Shown here: positions 54,933 to 62,321 of the stretch, piece after piece
How the letters are laid out: every line of letters starts with the position of its first letter
Position numbering within the stretch: position 1 is the stretch's first letter
NCBI RefSeq assembly: GCF_038150125.1
Contig: NZ_JBBVMF010000012.1
Span: forward strand, 62,001 to 126,000
Direction of reading: 5' to 3'
Origin: SW132 sp038150125
GTDB lineage: Bacteria; Bacteroidota; Rhodothermia; Balneolales; Balneolaceae
DNA: 64,000 nucleotides
The notes under the pieces: generated by a model
Told to the model about the DNA's origin: nothing
Seen by the model: only the letters and a program-made list of their open reading frames with translations
Database searches by the model: none
Made by a program: the position numbers and the translations under genes

Positions 54933-55019
54933 AAGTCCCCCTTAAAAAAGGGGGATGTCAATCGGATTTACATCACTTATTCGAACACCCCTCTGTATCT
55001 CCCCTTGTTAGGGGAGAGT
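54933..55019. repeat. Intergenic repeat (family R) between leuA and leuC
   Basis: A shorter copy (about 87 bp): AAGTCCCCCTTAAAAAAGGG at one end, ACACCCCTCTGTATCTCCCC and TTGTTAGGGGAGAG at the other. It begins one base after the leuA stop codon. Confidence 0.8.
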
Positions 55020-55020
55020 T

Positions 55021-56214
55021 TCACCCACCCGAAGCAATTTTCTGTGGTTCAGGTGCAGGCTGGTCATTCATCATCGATATGATGGAAACCAGGTCGTGAT
55101 CTTCAACGACTTTCTTTTTATCAGCAAGTCTGGTTACGCTTTGATAGGCGGTATTCAAATCTTCTTTATTGAGATCGTAGCCCATCTCTTCGAGTTTTTT
55201 GCCAAGAGCAAATCGCCCGGAGTGTTTCCCGATTACAATTTTGTTACAGGTCAGACCAACTGATTCGGGCGTCATGATTTCATAGCAAAGTGGGTTTTTC
55301 AACACGCCATGCTGATGAATGCCGGCTTCGTGAGCAAATGCATTATCGCCGACAATTGCTTTATTTGGCTGGACGCCTTTTCCGGTAATCTGCGCAAGTA
55401 ACTGGCTGGCCGGGTAGATCTCCTTGGTATTGATATTGGTACTGAAATTCATATTTTTTTTACGGGTTTCAATCGCCATTACAATTTCCTCAAGAGATGC
55501 ATTACCGGCACGTTCTCCGATGCCATTTATTGTACACTCAATCTGCTGAGCACCGTTCTGTACTGCCGTGAGGGAGTTTGCCACCGCGAGCCCAAGATCG
55601 TTATGGCAGTGAACGCTCAGGACAGCATCATCAATATTAGGCACGTTTTCCCGAATGCCTTTGATGAGCTCGCCGAACTCCCAGGGGAGGGCATAGCCTA
55701 CAGTGTCAGGCACATTTATCACCGTAGCACCTGCGCTGATGGCAGCTTCAAAAACCTGATACAAAAACTCCGGGTCGCTGCGTGATGCATCTTCAGCCGA
55801 AAACTCCACATCATCACAGTACGATTTGGCCATTTCCACACCCTTCACGGCTGATTCAATCACCTCCTCGCGCGATTTGCAAAGCTTGTACTTCATGTGG
55901 ATATCGGAGGTAGCAATGAAGGTGTGAATCCTTGGTTTAGCCGCTTTTTCTACAGCTTTGGCGGCTGTTTCAATATCTATGGGTGTTGTCCGGCAAAGTC
56001 CGGCCACACTGCTTTGAGTGATGGTTTCTGCGATCTTTTTGACGGTTTCAAAATCACCTTCAGATGCGATCGGGAATCCTGCTTCGATTACATCCACCTG
56101 AAGTTCTTCAAGTTTTCGTGCAAGCTGAAGCTTTTCGGGCTTGTTCATACTGTACCCGGGCGATTGTTCACCGTCGCGAAGTGTTGTGTCGAAAATTTTT
56201 ATTTGTTTTTCCAT
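55021..56214 (-). CDS. leuA: 2-isopropylmalate synthase, short form
   Basis: 397 residues from ATG 56214 (MEKQIKIFDTTLRDGEQSPG); the open frame to 56298 adds unrelated residues. DRE-TIM metallolyase: FDTTLRDGEQSPG with metal Asp, VIEAGFP, SVHCHNDLGLAVAN with metal His residues, NGIGERAGNASLEE, HEAGIHQHG. Condenses acetyl-CoA with 2-ketoisovalerate. It ends just where the ~120-residue leucine-binding regulatory domain of long LeuA starts, so it should not be feedback-inhibited in the usual way; short LeuA forms of this length are common in Bacteroidota. Preceded by a short leader-like ORF. Confidence 0.94.
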   Translation of the reverse strand: MEKQIKIFDTTLRDGEQSPGYSMNKPEKLQLARKLEELQVDVIEAGFPIASEGDFETVKKIAETITQSSVAGLCRTTPIDIETAAKAVEKAAKPRIHTFIATSDIHMKYKLCKSREEVIESAVKGVEMAKSYCDDVEFSAEDASRSDPEFLYQVFEAAISAGATVINVPDTVGYALPWEFGELIKGIRENVPNIDDAVLSVHCHNDLGLAVANSLTAVQNGAQQIECTINGIGERAGNASLEEIVMAIETRKKNMNFSTNINTKEIYPASQLLAQITGKGVQPNKAIVGDNAFAHEAGIHQHGVLKNPLCYEIMTPESVGLTCNKIVIGKHSGRFALGKKLEEMGYDLNKEDLNTAYQSVTRLADKKKVVEDHDLVSIISMMNDQPAPEPQKIASGG

Positions 56215-56266
56215 GGGTCTATATAATTTGGTTGAATAATGTAGTGCATTGGGTCGGGAGTCATAA

Positions 56267-56341
56267 TTAACTATTAGCCGGACCGGCCAGCAGATCAACC
56301 AGGATGTAGATGCCGTGCGTGTTAATGAACCTGTACTTCAT
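56267..56341 (-). CDS. Possible 24-residue leader peptide upstream of leuA
   Basis: ATG at 56341 lies inside the last codons of cimA; TAA at 56267-56269. The product MKYRFINTHGIYILVDLLAG plus PANS contains Ile, Tyr, Ile, Leu, Val and two Leu in nine residues. The end of the ORF covers the perfect palindrome GCCGG-T-CCGGC (56277-56287), and leuA starts 52 bases further. It resembles an attenuator leader but is short and could be chance. Confidence 0.4.
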   Translation of the reverse strand: MKYRFINTHGIYILVDLLAGPANS

Positions 56342-57935
56342 CGCGGACCTCCTGTGTGTTCGTCGTTTGCGTTGAATGGTGCATTAAATAGTAGTTCATG
56401 CTGTCGGCAAGGGCCTGCCAGCTGGCGTCTACAATATTCTTTGAAACGCCCACGGTGCCCCATGACGTCCCATTTTTACCGGAATCAACAAGCACGCGTA
56501 CTTTCGCCCCGGTGCCGTCTTTCTCGTTGAGCACTCGTACTTTATAATCTTTCAGGATGATGTCGGCAATGTCGGGATAGAATTTACAGAGTGCTTTGCG
56601 AAGGGCACTGTCAAGAGCGTGAACCGGTCCGTTTCCTTCAGCTGCACTGTGCTCAAGCTGTCCCTGAACATTAACCCGGATTGTTGCTTCCGAACGGGAT
56701 TCACCGGTTGCATCCCGCTCCATGATGACCCGAAATCCTTCCAGTTCAAACAGGTTGGAAAAAGGCTGGGTCATTTTCTTAACTAATAATTCAAATGACG
56801 CTTCTGCGGCTTCAAACTGAAACCCTTCGTTTTCAAGACTTTTAAGCCTTTCAACAATCTCAGGTACATTGCCGCCAGAATTCTCAATGTCAAATCCGAG
56901 TTCTTTAGACTTATAAAGCACGTTGCTCTTACCTGAAAGATCTGATACCAGTACCCGCCGTTTATTTCCTACAGCTTCCGGCTTGATGTGTTCATAGGTA
57001 GCTTCATTCTTCATGACAGCACTCACGTGCACGCCGCCTTTATGAGCAAAAGCACTTCGGCCTGTAAACGGCATGCGCGTATCATGGCCCACATTGGCGA
57101 GTTCGCTTACAAAACTTGAAAGAGAGGTCAATTGACTAATGCTGCTCTCTGGAACGCAGTGGTAATTTTGTTTGAGCTGAAGATTAGGTATAACTGAGCA
57201 TAGATTGGCATTTCCGCATCGCTCGCCATATCCGTTAATAGTTCCCTGAACATGTTCGCATCCGGCAGCAACTGCGGCGACAGAGTTTGCAACGGCAAGT
57301 TCGCAATCATTATGAGCGTGGATACCAAGTTTCCCGGAGATGGCTTCTTTAACAGCAGTAACTATGTCGGATACTTCATGAGGGAGTGTGCCGCCATTGG
57401 TATCGCAAAGTACAAATGTATCTGCTCCTGCACGTTCAGCTGTTTTCAATGTCTCCAGCGCGTATTCGGGATTGTCTTTATAGCCATCGAAGAAATGCTC
57501 GGCGTCATAAATCACCTCTTTACCGTGCTGTTTCAAATAATGAACAGAACTGCGGATGATTGAAAGATTTTCGTCGGGTGAAATCTTGAGTGCCTGTTTA
57601 ACATGCAATAACCACGACTTGCCAAAAATCGAAACGACATCGGTATCCGCATCAATCAAGAAGCGAATATTTTTATCCTCTTCCGGTTTTGATCCGGCGC
57701 GGCACGTGCTGCCAAACGCCACAATTTTTGAGTGCTGAAAGTCCAAATCTTTGGCGAGGCGGAAAAACTCCATGTCCTTAGGATTCGACCCTGGCCATCC
57801 GCCCTCAATATAGTCCACTCCAAAAGCGTCGAGACGCTGTGCGATGCGGACCTTATCTTTAGCTGACAGGCATACTTTCTCTCCCTGTGTTCCGTCACGG
57901 AGCGTTGTATCGAATATTTGGATTTTTTTGGACAT
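56322..57935 (-). CDS. cimA: Citramalate synthase (CimA type, TIGR00977)
   Basis: 537 residues from ATG 57935 (MSKKIQIFDTTLRDGTQGEK); the upstream extension to 58022 is discarded because it has no similarity and overlaps the repeat. DRE-TIM catalytic domain with DTTLRDGTQGEKVCLS, YIEGGWPGSNPKD, FVLCDTNGGTLPHEV, GIHAHNDCELAVANSVAA and GYGERCGNANL; a C-terminal LeuA-dimer-type regulatory domain at about 405-525 (GNGPVHALDSALRKAL). Condenses pyruvate with acetyl-CoA to (R)-citramalate, the threonine-independent entry to isoleucine. Its place between ilvC and leuA lets LeuCD and LeuB continue that route. Confidence 0.93.
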   Translation of the reverse strand: MSKKIQIFDTTLRDGTQGEKVCLSAKDKVRIAQRLDAFGVDYIEGGWPGSNPKDMEFFRLAKDLDFQHSKIVAFGSTCRAGSKPEEDKNIRFLIDADTDVVSIFGKSWLLHVKQALKISPDENLSIIRSSVHYLKQHGKEVIYDAEHFFDGYKDNPEYALETLKTAERAGADTFVLCDTNGGTLPHEVSDIVTAVKEAISGKLGIHAHNDCELAVANSVAAVAAGCEHVQGTINGYGERCGNANLCSVIPNLQLKQNYHCVPESSISQLTSLSSFVSELANVGHDTRMPFTGRSAFAHKGGVHVSAVMKNEATYEHIKPEAVGNKRRVLVSDLSGKSNVLYKSKELGFDIENSGGNVPEIVERLKSLENEGFQFEAAEASFELLVKKMTQPFSNLFELEGFRVIMERDATGESRSEATIRVNVQGQLEHSAAEGNGPVHALDSALRKALCKFYPDIADIILKDYKVRVLNEKDGTGAKVRVLVDSGKNGTSWGTVGVSKNIVDASWQALADSMNYYLMHHSTQTTNTQEVRDEVQVH

Positions 57936-57976
57936 TGATCTTGGTTGTTGGCTATGTTTGAATTTCTGCTTTAGAA

Positions 57977-58134
57977 ATCCCTCCGCCAGCTGGCGGAGGG
58001 AAATGGATGTGAAAGTAGCCAAAGGCAGTATTTCATGCCGAGGGGTTTATTTCAATTTTCGACTCGGAAGCCTCTTCGGGCACACCCCTGATCGATCGCT
58101 GTATACTCTCGATCTGTCCCCTCTCGAGAGGGGA
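57977..58134. repeat. Intergenic repeat (family S), copy 3' of ilvC
   Basis: About 158 bp sharing with the copy at 59229 the blocks GGATGTGAAAGTAGCC, GCCGAGGGGT, GGCACACCCCTGATC / GACACACCCCTGATC, ATCGCTG and the terminal palindrome TCCCCTCTCGAGAGGGGA. Opens with its own palindrome (CCCTCCGCCAGCTGGCGGAGGG without its outer bases). Confidence 0.85.
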
Positions 58135-58143
58135 TTGTCAAAC

Positions 58144-59181
58144 TCACTCCGCGGTTTCAGCCTCTTTTTTTGATTCCGATTTCTTTCCGTCATCAATCCA
58201 GTTCATCATTGAGCGGAGTTCTTTACCAACTTTCTCGATCTGGTGATCGCCGAGGCTGTCACGCATTTTCTTCATGTTGGGCATGTTGTCGGCACTTTCT
58301 TTCATCCACTCTTTGGCGAATTCGCCTTTCTGAATTTCACCTAGAATATCTTTCATTCGTTTTTTCGTATCGGCATCAATGACCCGGTCACCGCGGCTGA
58401 GTCCGCCGTATTCAGCGGTTTCACTCACGGAATAATACATACCTTCGATTCCGCCTTCGTACATAAGATCTACAATAAGTTTCAGCTCGTGCAGACATTC
58501 GAAATAGGCGATTTCCGGCTGATAACCTGCCTCAACGAGAGTTTCAAATCCTGCTTTTACCAGCTCAGACGCTCCGCCGCAAAGCACAGCCTGCTCACCG
58601 AAGAGATCTGTTTCTGTCTCTTCTTCAAACGTAGTTTCAAGAACGCCGGCACGGGTTCCGCCAATTGCTTTAGAATAGGCGAGGGCAGTTTCTTTAGCTG
58701 TTCCGCTTGGATCCTGGTAGATAGCAAACAGGCAGGGTACGCCGGATTCCTGGGTAAAGACGCGCCGCACCAGGTGGCCCGGACCTTTTGGAGCCACCAT
58801 AAATACATCAACATTTTCGGGAGGCACAATACCGTCAAAATGAATATTAAATCCGTGAGCAAAAGCAAGGGCATTTCCTTCTTCCAGGTTCGGCTCGATA
58901 TCAGTTTTAAAAACATCTGCCTGGTGCTGATCCGGAATCAATATCATAATGATGTCACCTTTCTTAGCAGCCTCAGCAGTTTCAAACACATCCAGTCCGG
59001 ACTCCGCAGCTTCGCTCCAGGACGAGCTGCTCTTTCGCAGTCCAACGACCACATTCACGCCGCTGTCTTTCAGGTTCAGTGCATGCGCGTGCCCCTGGCT
59101 TCCGTATCCAATCACAGCTACGGTTTTTCCTTTGAGGTGATCCAGGTTGGCGTCAGTATTGTAATAAGTCTTTGCTTTCAT
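58144..59181 (-). CDS. ilvC: Ketol-acid reductoisomerase, class I
   Basis: 345 residues. N-terminal NADPH-binding Rossmann fold (KTVAVIGYGSQGHAHALNLKDSG; Arg and Ser in VGLRKSSSSW suit NADPH), catalytic knotted domain with DLFGEQAVLCGG, EIAYFECLHELKLIVDLMYEGG with Mg-binding Asp and Glu residues, and YSVSETAEYGG. Class I length without the duplicated domain. A lysine/glutamate-rich tail of about 15 residues (GKKSESKKEAETAE) is unusual. Converts acetolactate to dihydroxyisovalerate. The gene is bracketed by two copies of repeat S. Confidence 0.96.
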   Translation of the reverse strand: MKAKTYYNTDANLDHLKGKTVAVIGYGSQGHAHALNLKDSGVNVVVGLRKSSSSWSEAAESGLDVFETAEAAKKGDIIMILIPDQHQADVFKTDIEPNLEEGNALAFAHGFNIHFDGIVPPENVDVFMVAPKGPGHLVRRVFTQESGVPCLFAIYQDPSGTAKETALAYSKAIGGTRAGVLETTFEEETETDLFGEQAVLCGGASELVKAGFETLVEAGYQPEIAYFECLHELKLIVDLMYEGGIEGMYYSVSETAEYGGLSRGDRVIDADTKKRMKDILGEIQKGEFAKEWMKESADNMPNMKKMRDSLGDHQIEKVGKELRSMMNWIDDGKKSESKKEAETAE

Positions 59182-59228
59182 TGAGTTTGTTTGTGTTGGT
59201 ATTGGGTTTTGTTCAATTGGTTGTTATA

Positions 59229-59381
59229 AGTCCCCTCTTGAGAGGGGAAAGGGATGTGAAAGTAGCCGAAGGCTGTCTTTCACGCCGAGGGGTGTGTTTC
59301 TATTTCCGATTCGGAAGCCCTGCCGGACACACCCCTGATCAATCGCTGAACGCTCTTGACCTGTCCCCTCTCGAGAGGGGA
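59229..59381. repeat. Intergenic repeat (family S), copy 5' of ilvC
   Basis: About 153 bp, same orientation and order as the copy at 57977; both ends are palindromic (TCCCCTCTTGAGAGGGGA and TCCCCTCTCGAGAGGGGA). Lies between ilvN and ilvC. Confidence 0.85.
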
Positions 59382-59408
59382 GTTCGTAATCGGTCTTAAT
59401 AAATCCCA

Positions 59409-59933
59409 TCACGCTTTCCCCTTAAATTCGCGTTTGGTGGCAACGGAGCCAGTTCTCGCCACAGAAGAAATACCATGTGGTCGAAGGACCTCAATCAATG
59501 CATCAATTTTGTCTCGGATACCGGTGACTTCGAGTGAGATTTTATCCGGGCTGAGGTCAATCACTTTGGCTTTAAAGGCTTGGGCAATCAGCATAATCTC
59601 GGTCCGGTTTTCTGACGAGCTCGCCACTTTAATCAGTGCAAGTTCACGTTCGATGAACTTTTTATTTGTCAGGTTGGTGACTTTTTTTACATCCACCACG
59701 TTGTGCAGAAGCTTTGTGATCTGTTCCACAATTTCCTCACTGCCGGTAGTGGTAAGGGTGATGCGGGCCATTCCCGGCTCGGCTTCAGATGCGAAAGTAA
59801 TGCTGTCGATCTCAAATCCCTTGCCGCTGAATATGCCGATGATCCGGGAGAAGGTGTTTAAATTGTGCTTTACGAGCACCGAAAGTGTGTTTTTGGTAGA
59901 GTCTGAAATGGAGGCAATGGAGTTTGTACTCAT
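59409..59933 (-). CDS. ilvN: Acetolactate synthase small (regulatory) subunit
   Basis: 174 residues. N-terminal ACT domain (TLSVLVKHNLNTFSRIIGIF, GKGFEIDSITFASEAEPGMARITLT) and C-terminal domain (KFIERELALIKVASS, GIRDKIDALIEVLRPHGI) as in full-length IlvN/IlvH, so it should bind valine and modulate IlvB. Starts 142 bases after ilvB. The ilvB-ilvN gap has no repeat, unlike most gaps in this operon. Confidence 0.93.
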   Translation of the reverse strand: MSTNSIASISDSTKNTLSVLVKHNLNTFSRIIGIFSGKGFEIDSITFASEAEPGMARITLTTTGSEEIVEQITKLLHNVVDVKKVTNLTNKKFIERELALIKVASSSENRTEIMLIAQAFKAKVIDLSPDKISLEVTGIRDKIDALIEVLRPHGISSVARTGSVATKREFKGKA

Positions 59934-60075
59934 TCTTGTCGGCTATTTTTTGTGCCATGGTCAGACATAGCATTTCTGTTGCTTGCAGCAAAATGACAGT
60001 TAGCAAGTGAGTTCATTTTAGTTTCATTAGGTTGAATTAGATCGAGAAATGCCATGTCTTTCTTTATTACTCTGT

Positions 60076-61863
60076 TCATTTCTGTGCTTCCTCATCAGAT
60101 TCCACCATTTCGTCCAGCGCAGCACCAGATGGCACCATCGGGTAGCAGTTCTCAGTTTCTACGACCCGGAAGTCCATCATAACCGGCCCGTCATCAATTT
60201 TCATTGCTTTTTCAAGGACATCCCGCATTTCAGCCGGCGTGGTGGCGCGCATTCCAACGGCACCATAACATTCAGCCATTTTTACGAAATCTGGGTTGTT
60301 CTTGCCGAATACGGAGTAGCTGGTTCGGTTTTTATAGAAGAGCTGCTGCCACTGCCTTACCATACCGAGGCAGCTATTATTCATCAGGGCGATTTTGATA
60401 GGAATCTTGTACTCAACGGCCGTCATCAATTCGTAGGATGACATCTGGAATCCCCCGTCGCCCGTTATACAGACCACATCTCGGTCCGGACAGGCAATGG
60501 CGGCACCAATTGCAGCAGGAAATCCGTATCCCATCGTGCCGAGTCCGCCCGAGGAGATCCACGATCGCGGGTGATTATACTGGTAGTGCTGAGCCGCCCA
60601 CATCTGGTGTTGCCCTACATCTGTAACGACAATGGCATTACCATGTGTAATTTCAGAGATCATTTTAACCATGTGCTGCGGGTAGATCTTATCGTCAGCC
60701 TTTGGCACTTTCAATGGGTGCTCTTTTTGCCATGTATGAATTTGATCCCACCACTCGTCGATGGAGGGTGATTTAATCATCTTATCCATCACAGGAAGTA
60801 CCTGCTTCACATCGCCAACAATCGGAACTTCAGTCGGCACATTCTTGCCGATACTTGAAGGGTCGATATCGATATGAATTTTTCTCGAGTTCTGGGAGAA
60901 GCCATCAAGTCGTCCAGTGACCCTGTCATCAAAGCGGGCACCTACACAGAGGAGAACATCACAATCCGAAATCGCCATGTTGGCGTACCATGTGCCGTGC
61001 ATGCCCAGCATTCCAAGGGATTGAGACTTCGTTTCAGGGAAACCGCCAAGGCCCATTAAAGTCGTTGTGACCGGAATGTTGTGACGCTCTGCCATAGCCG
61101 TAAGCTCTTCCCATGCCTCGCCGAGAATCACACCGCCACCAGCATAGATCAGTGGCTTTTTCGCTTCACTGAGCATTTTAGCTGCTTTCGCTATCTGCGT
61201 GTAGTGACCCTGAGTAGTGGGTTTATAGCTTGGGATTTGCACCGTTTTCTTGCCAGTATATCTCCCTTCAGTGTTGAGCATATCTTTTGGAAGGTCTACC
61301 AATACAGGGCCTGGGCGCCCGCTGGTGGCAATATGAAACGCTTCACGAAGACAATGCTCCAGTTCATTGACATCACGCACAAGGTAGCTATGCTTGGTGA
61401 TGGGGCGGGTAATTCCTACAATATCTGCCTCCTGGAACGCATCGTTGCCAATTACACCGGTGGGAACCTGGCCGGTCAGTACTACAAGGGGAATGGAATC
61501 CATAGCTGCAGTCGCGATCCCGGTAACAGTGTTGGTACCGCCGGGGCCTGATGTGGCCAGAACAACGCCTGCTTTGCCTGTCGCCCGCGCATACCCGTCA
61601 GCAGCGTGGGTGCCTGCCTGTTCATGGCGGATGAGGTAGTGATTAATGTCGTGACAATCGAAGAGCTGGTCGTATATCGGCAGAACTGCTCCGCCGGGAT
61701 AACCAAACACAGTGTCGACACCAATATCGGTGAGGGTTTTGATTAAAATTTCAGCACCGTTGAAATAAGATACATCCTCATCGGGAACCGTGGATTTAAC
61801 CGTTTCGAGATAAGTCGAGCGATTGTCAGAAGCAGTTTGTTTTTTGGCAGGTTTCATTGGCAT
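60076..61863 (-). CDS. ilvB: Acetolactate synthase large (catalytic) subunit
   Basis: 595 residues, first structural gene of the operon. Three ThDP-enzyme domains: pyrimidine-binding with the catalytic Glu (YLIRHEQAGTHAADGYARATGK), the central FAD-binding domain (HGTWYANMAISDCDVLLCVG), and the pyrophosphate-binding domain with GDGGFQMSSYELMTAVEY and NNSCLGMVRQWQQLFY. A ~25-residue hydrophilic N-extension precedes the first domain. Makes acetolactate and acetohydroxybutyrate. Start ATG 61863 (another ATG at 61857); AGGA is 13 bases before, just outside a hairpin described below. Confidence 0.95.
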   Translation of the reverse strand: MPMKPAKKQTASDNRSTYLETVKSTVPDEDVSYFNGAEILIKTLTDIGVDTVFGYPGGAVLPIYDQLFDCHDINHYLIRHEQAGTHAADGYARATGKAGVVLATSGPGGTNTVTGIATAAMDSIPLVVLTGQVPTGVIGNDAFQEADIVGITRPITKHSYLVRDVNELEHCLREAFHIATSGRPGPVLVDLPKDMLNTEGRYTGKKTVQIPSYKPTTQGHYTQIAKAAKMLSEAKKPLIYAGGGVILGEAWEELTAMAERHNIPVTTTLMGLGGFPETKSQSLGMLGMHGTWYANMAISDCDVLLCVGARFDDRVTGRLDGFSQNSRKIHIDIDPSSIGKNVPTEVPIVGDVKQVLPVMDKMIKSPSIDEWWDQIHTWQKEHPLKVPKADDKIYPQHMVKMISEITHGNAIVVTDVGQHQMWAAQHYQYNHPRSWISSGGLGTMGYGFPAAIGAAIACPDRDVVCITGDGGFQMSSYELMTAVEYKIPIKIALMNNSCLGMVRQWQQLFYKNRTSYSVFGKNNPDFVKMAECYGAVGMRATTPAEMRDVLEKAMKIDDGPVMMDFRVVETENCYPMVPSGAALDEMVESDEEAQK

Positions 61864-61880
61864 AGAGATATACGTTTCCT

Positions 61881-61964
61881 GCCGGAGGTCAAAATTTAGG
61901 ATGTATTGAGGAATCTAAATTCTAATCTCCGGCTGTTTATTTAGCTCAGAATTAGAATTAGAAT
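61881..61964 (-). promoter_or_regulatory. Attenuator hairpins between the leader peptide and ilvB
   Basis: Minus strand. Segment 1 is the last leader codons ATT CTA ATT CTA ATT CTG (61951-61964). Segment 2, just after the leader stop, is GCCGGAGATTAGAATTTAG (61934 to 61916). Segment 3 is CTAAATT...CTCCGGC (61898 to 61881). Segment 2 can pair with 1 (ATTAGAAT with ATTCTAAT, 61919-61926 with 61951-61958 or 61957-61964) or with 3 (GCCGGAG/CTCCGGC plus AATTTAG/CTAAATT). The 2:3 helix ends directly before the AGGA ribosome binding site of ilvB and has no T run, so it may act on translation rather than as an intrinsic terminator. Confidence 0.65.
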
Positions 61965-62072
61965 ATTAATTAGTAGGATGGATAGAATAGATAGACCAAT
62001 GATATCAAGGTCAATATCTAAATCAGAAATCGATAATACTAACAGATTAGAAAAGCTCGTATGTTCAGCCAC
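61941..62072 (-). CDS. Branched-chain-rich leader peptide of the ilv-leu operon
   Basis: 43 codons, GTG at 62072 to TAA at 61941-61943. A strong Shine-Dalgarno GGAGAG (62079-62084) lies 6 bases before the GTG. The product starts MAEHTSFSN; the following 34 residues contain 10 Ile, 12 Leu and 1 Val (for example GLSILSILLINILILILS at the end). Ribosome stalling at these codons when Ile or Leu is scarce would uncover the last codons and change the downstream fold. The frame is open further up to a TTG at 62195, but that is in the promoter. The gene lies 78 bases before ilvB on the same strand. Confidence 0.8.
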   Translation of the reverse strand: MAEHTSFSNLLVLSISDLDIDLDIIGLSILSILLINILILILS

Positions 62073-62166
62073 AGCAATCTCTCCACTGCCGTTGGGTCGG
62101 CTTGAAAAATTTGGAAAGTTTGTGTGTGTGGTAGACAAAATGTATATCTGTTTAATTTCTACAATC

Positions 62167-62195
62167 AGTATAGAGATATGAGTTTTAGCTGTCAA
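62167..62195 (-). promoter_or_regulatory. Consensus-like promoter of the ilv-leu operon
   Basis: Minus strand: TTGACA (62195 to 62190), a spacer of exactly 17 bases, then TATACT (62172 to 62167). Transcription would start near 62160, leaving a leader of about 300 bases before ilvB, room for the leader peptide and attenuator. Confidence 0.7.
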
Positions 62196-62249
62196 GAAAA
62201 ATAATTACTATTTATTGCATTAATATATGATTACGTATAGGTGTTCTTT

Positions 62250-62262
62250 AAAAGCGCTTTCA
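62250..62262. promoter_or_regulatory. Palindromic operator candidate upstream of ilvD
   Basis: AAAGCGCTTT inside AAAAGCGCTTTCA, 60 bases before the ilvD start. Identical over 13 bases to the site upstream of ppc. Confidence 0.4.
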
Positions 62263-62321
62263 TAAAATGTATATAAATCATCTAAACTCAATAGAATCAG
62301 TAGTTAAATAAACCCGTATAA

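Noticed and set aside
62267..62311. 14-codon ORF (MYINHLNSIESVVK) upstream of ilvD as a second attenuator leader
   Set aside because: Only five branched-chain residues scattered, no Shine-Dalgarno and no alternative hairpins seen.
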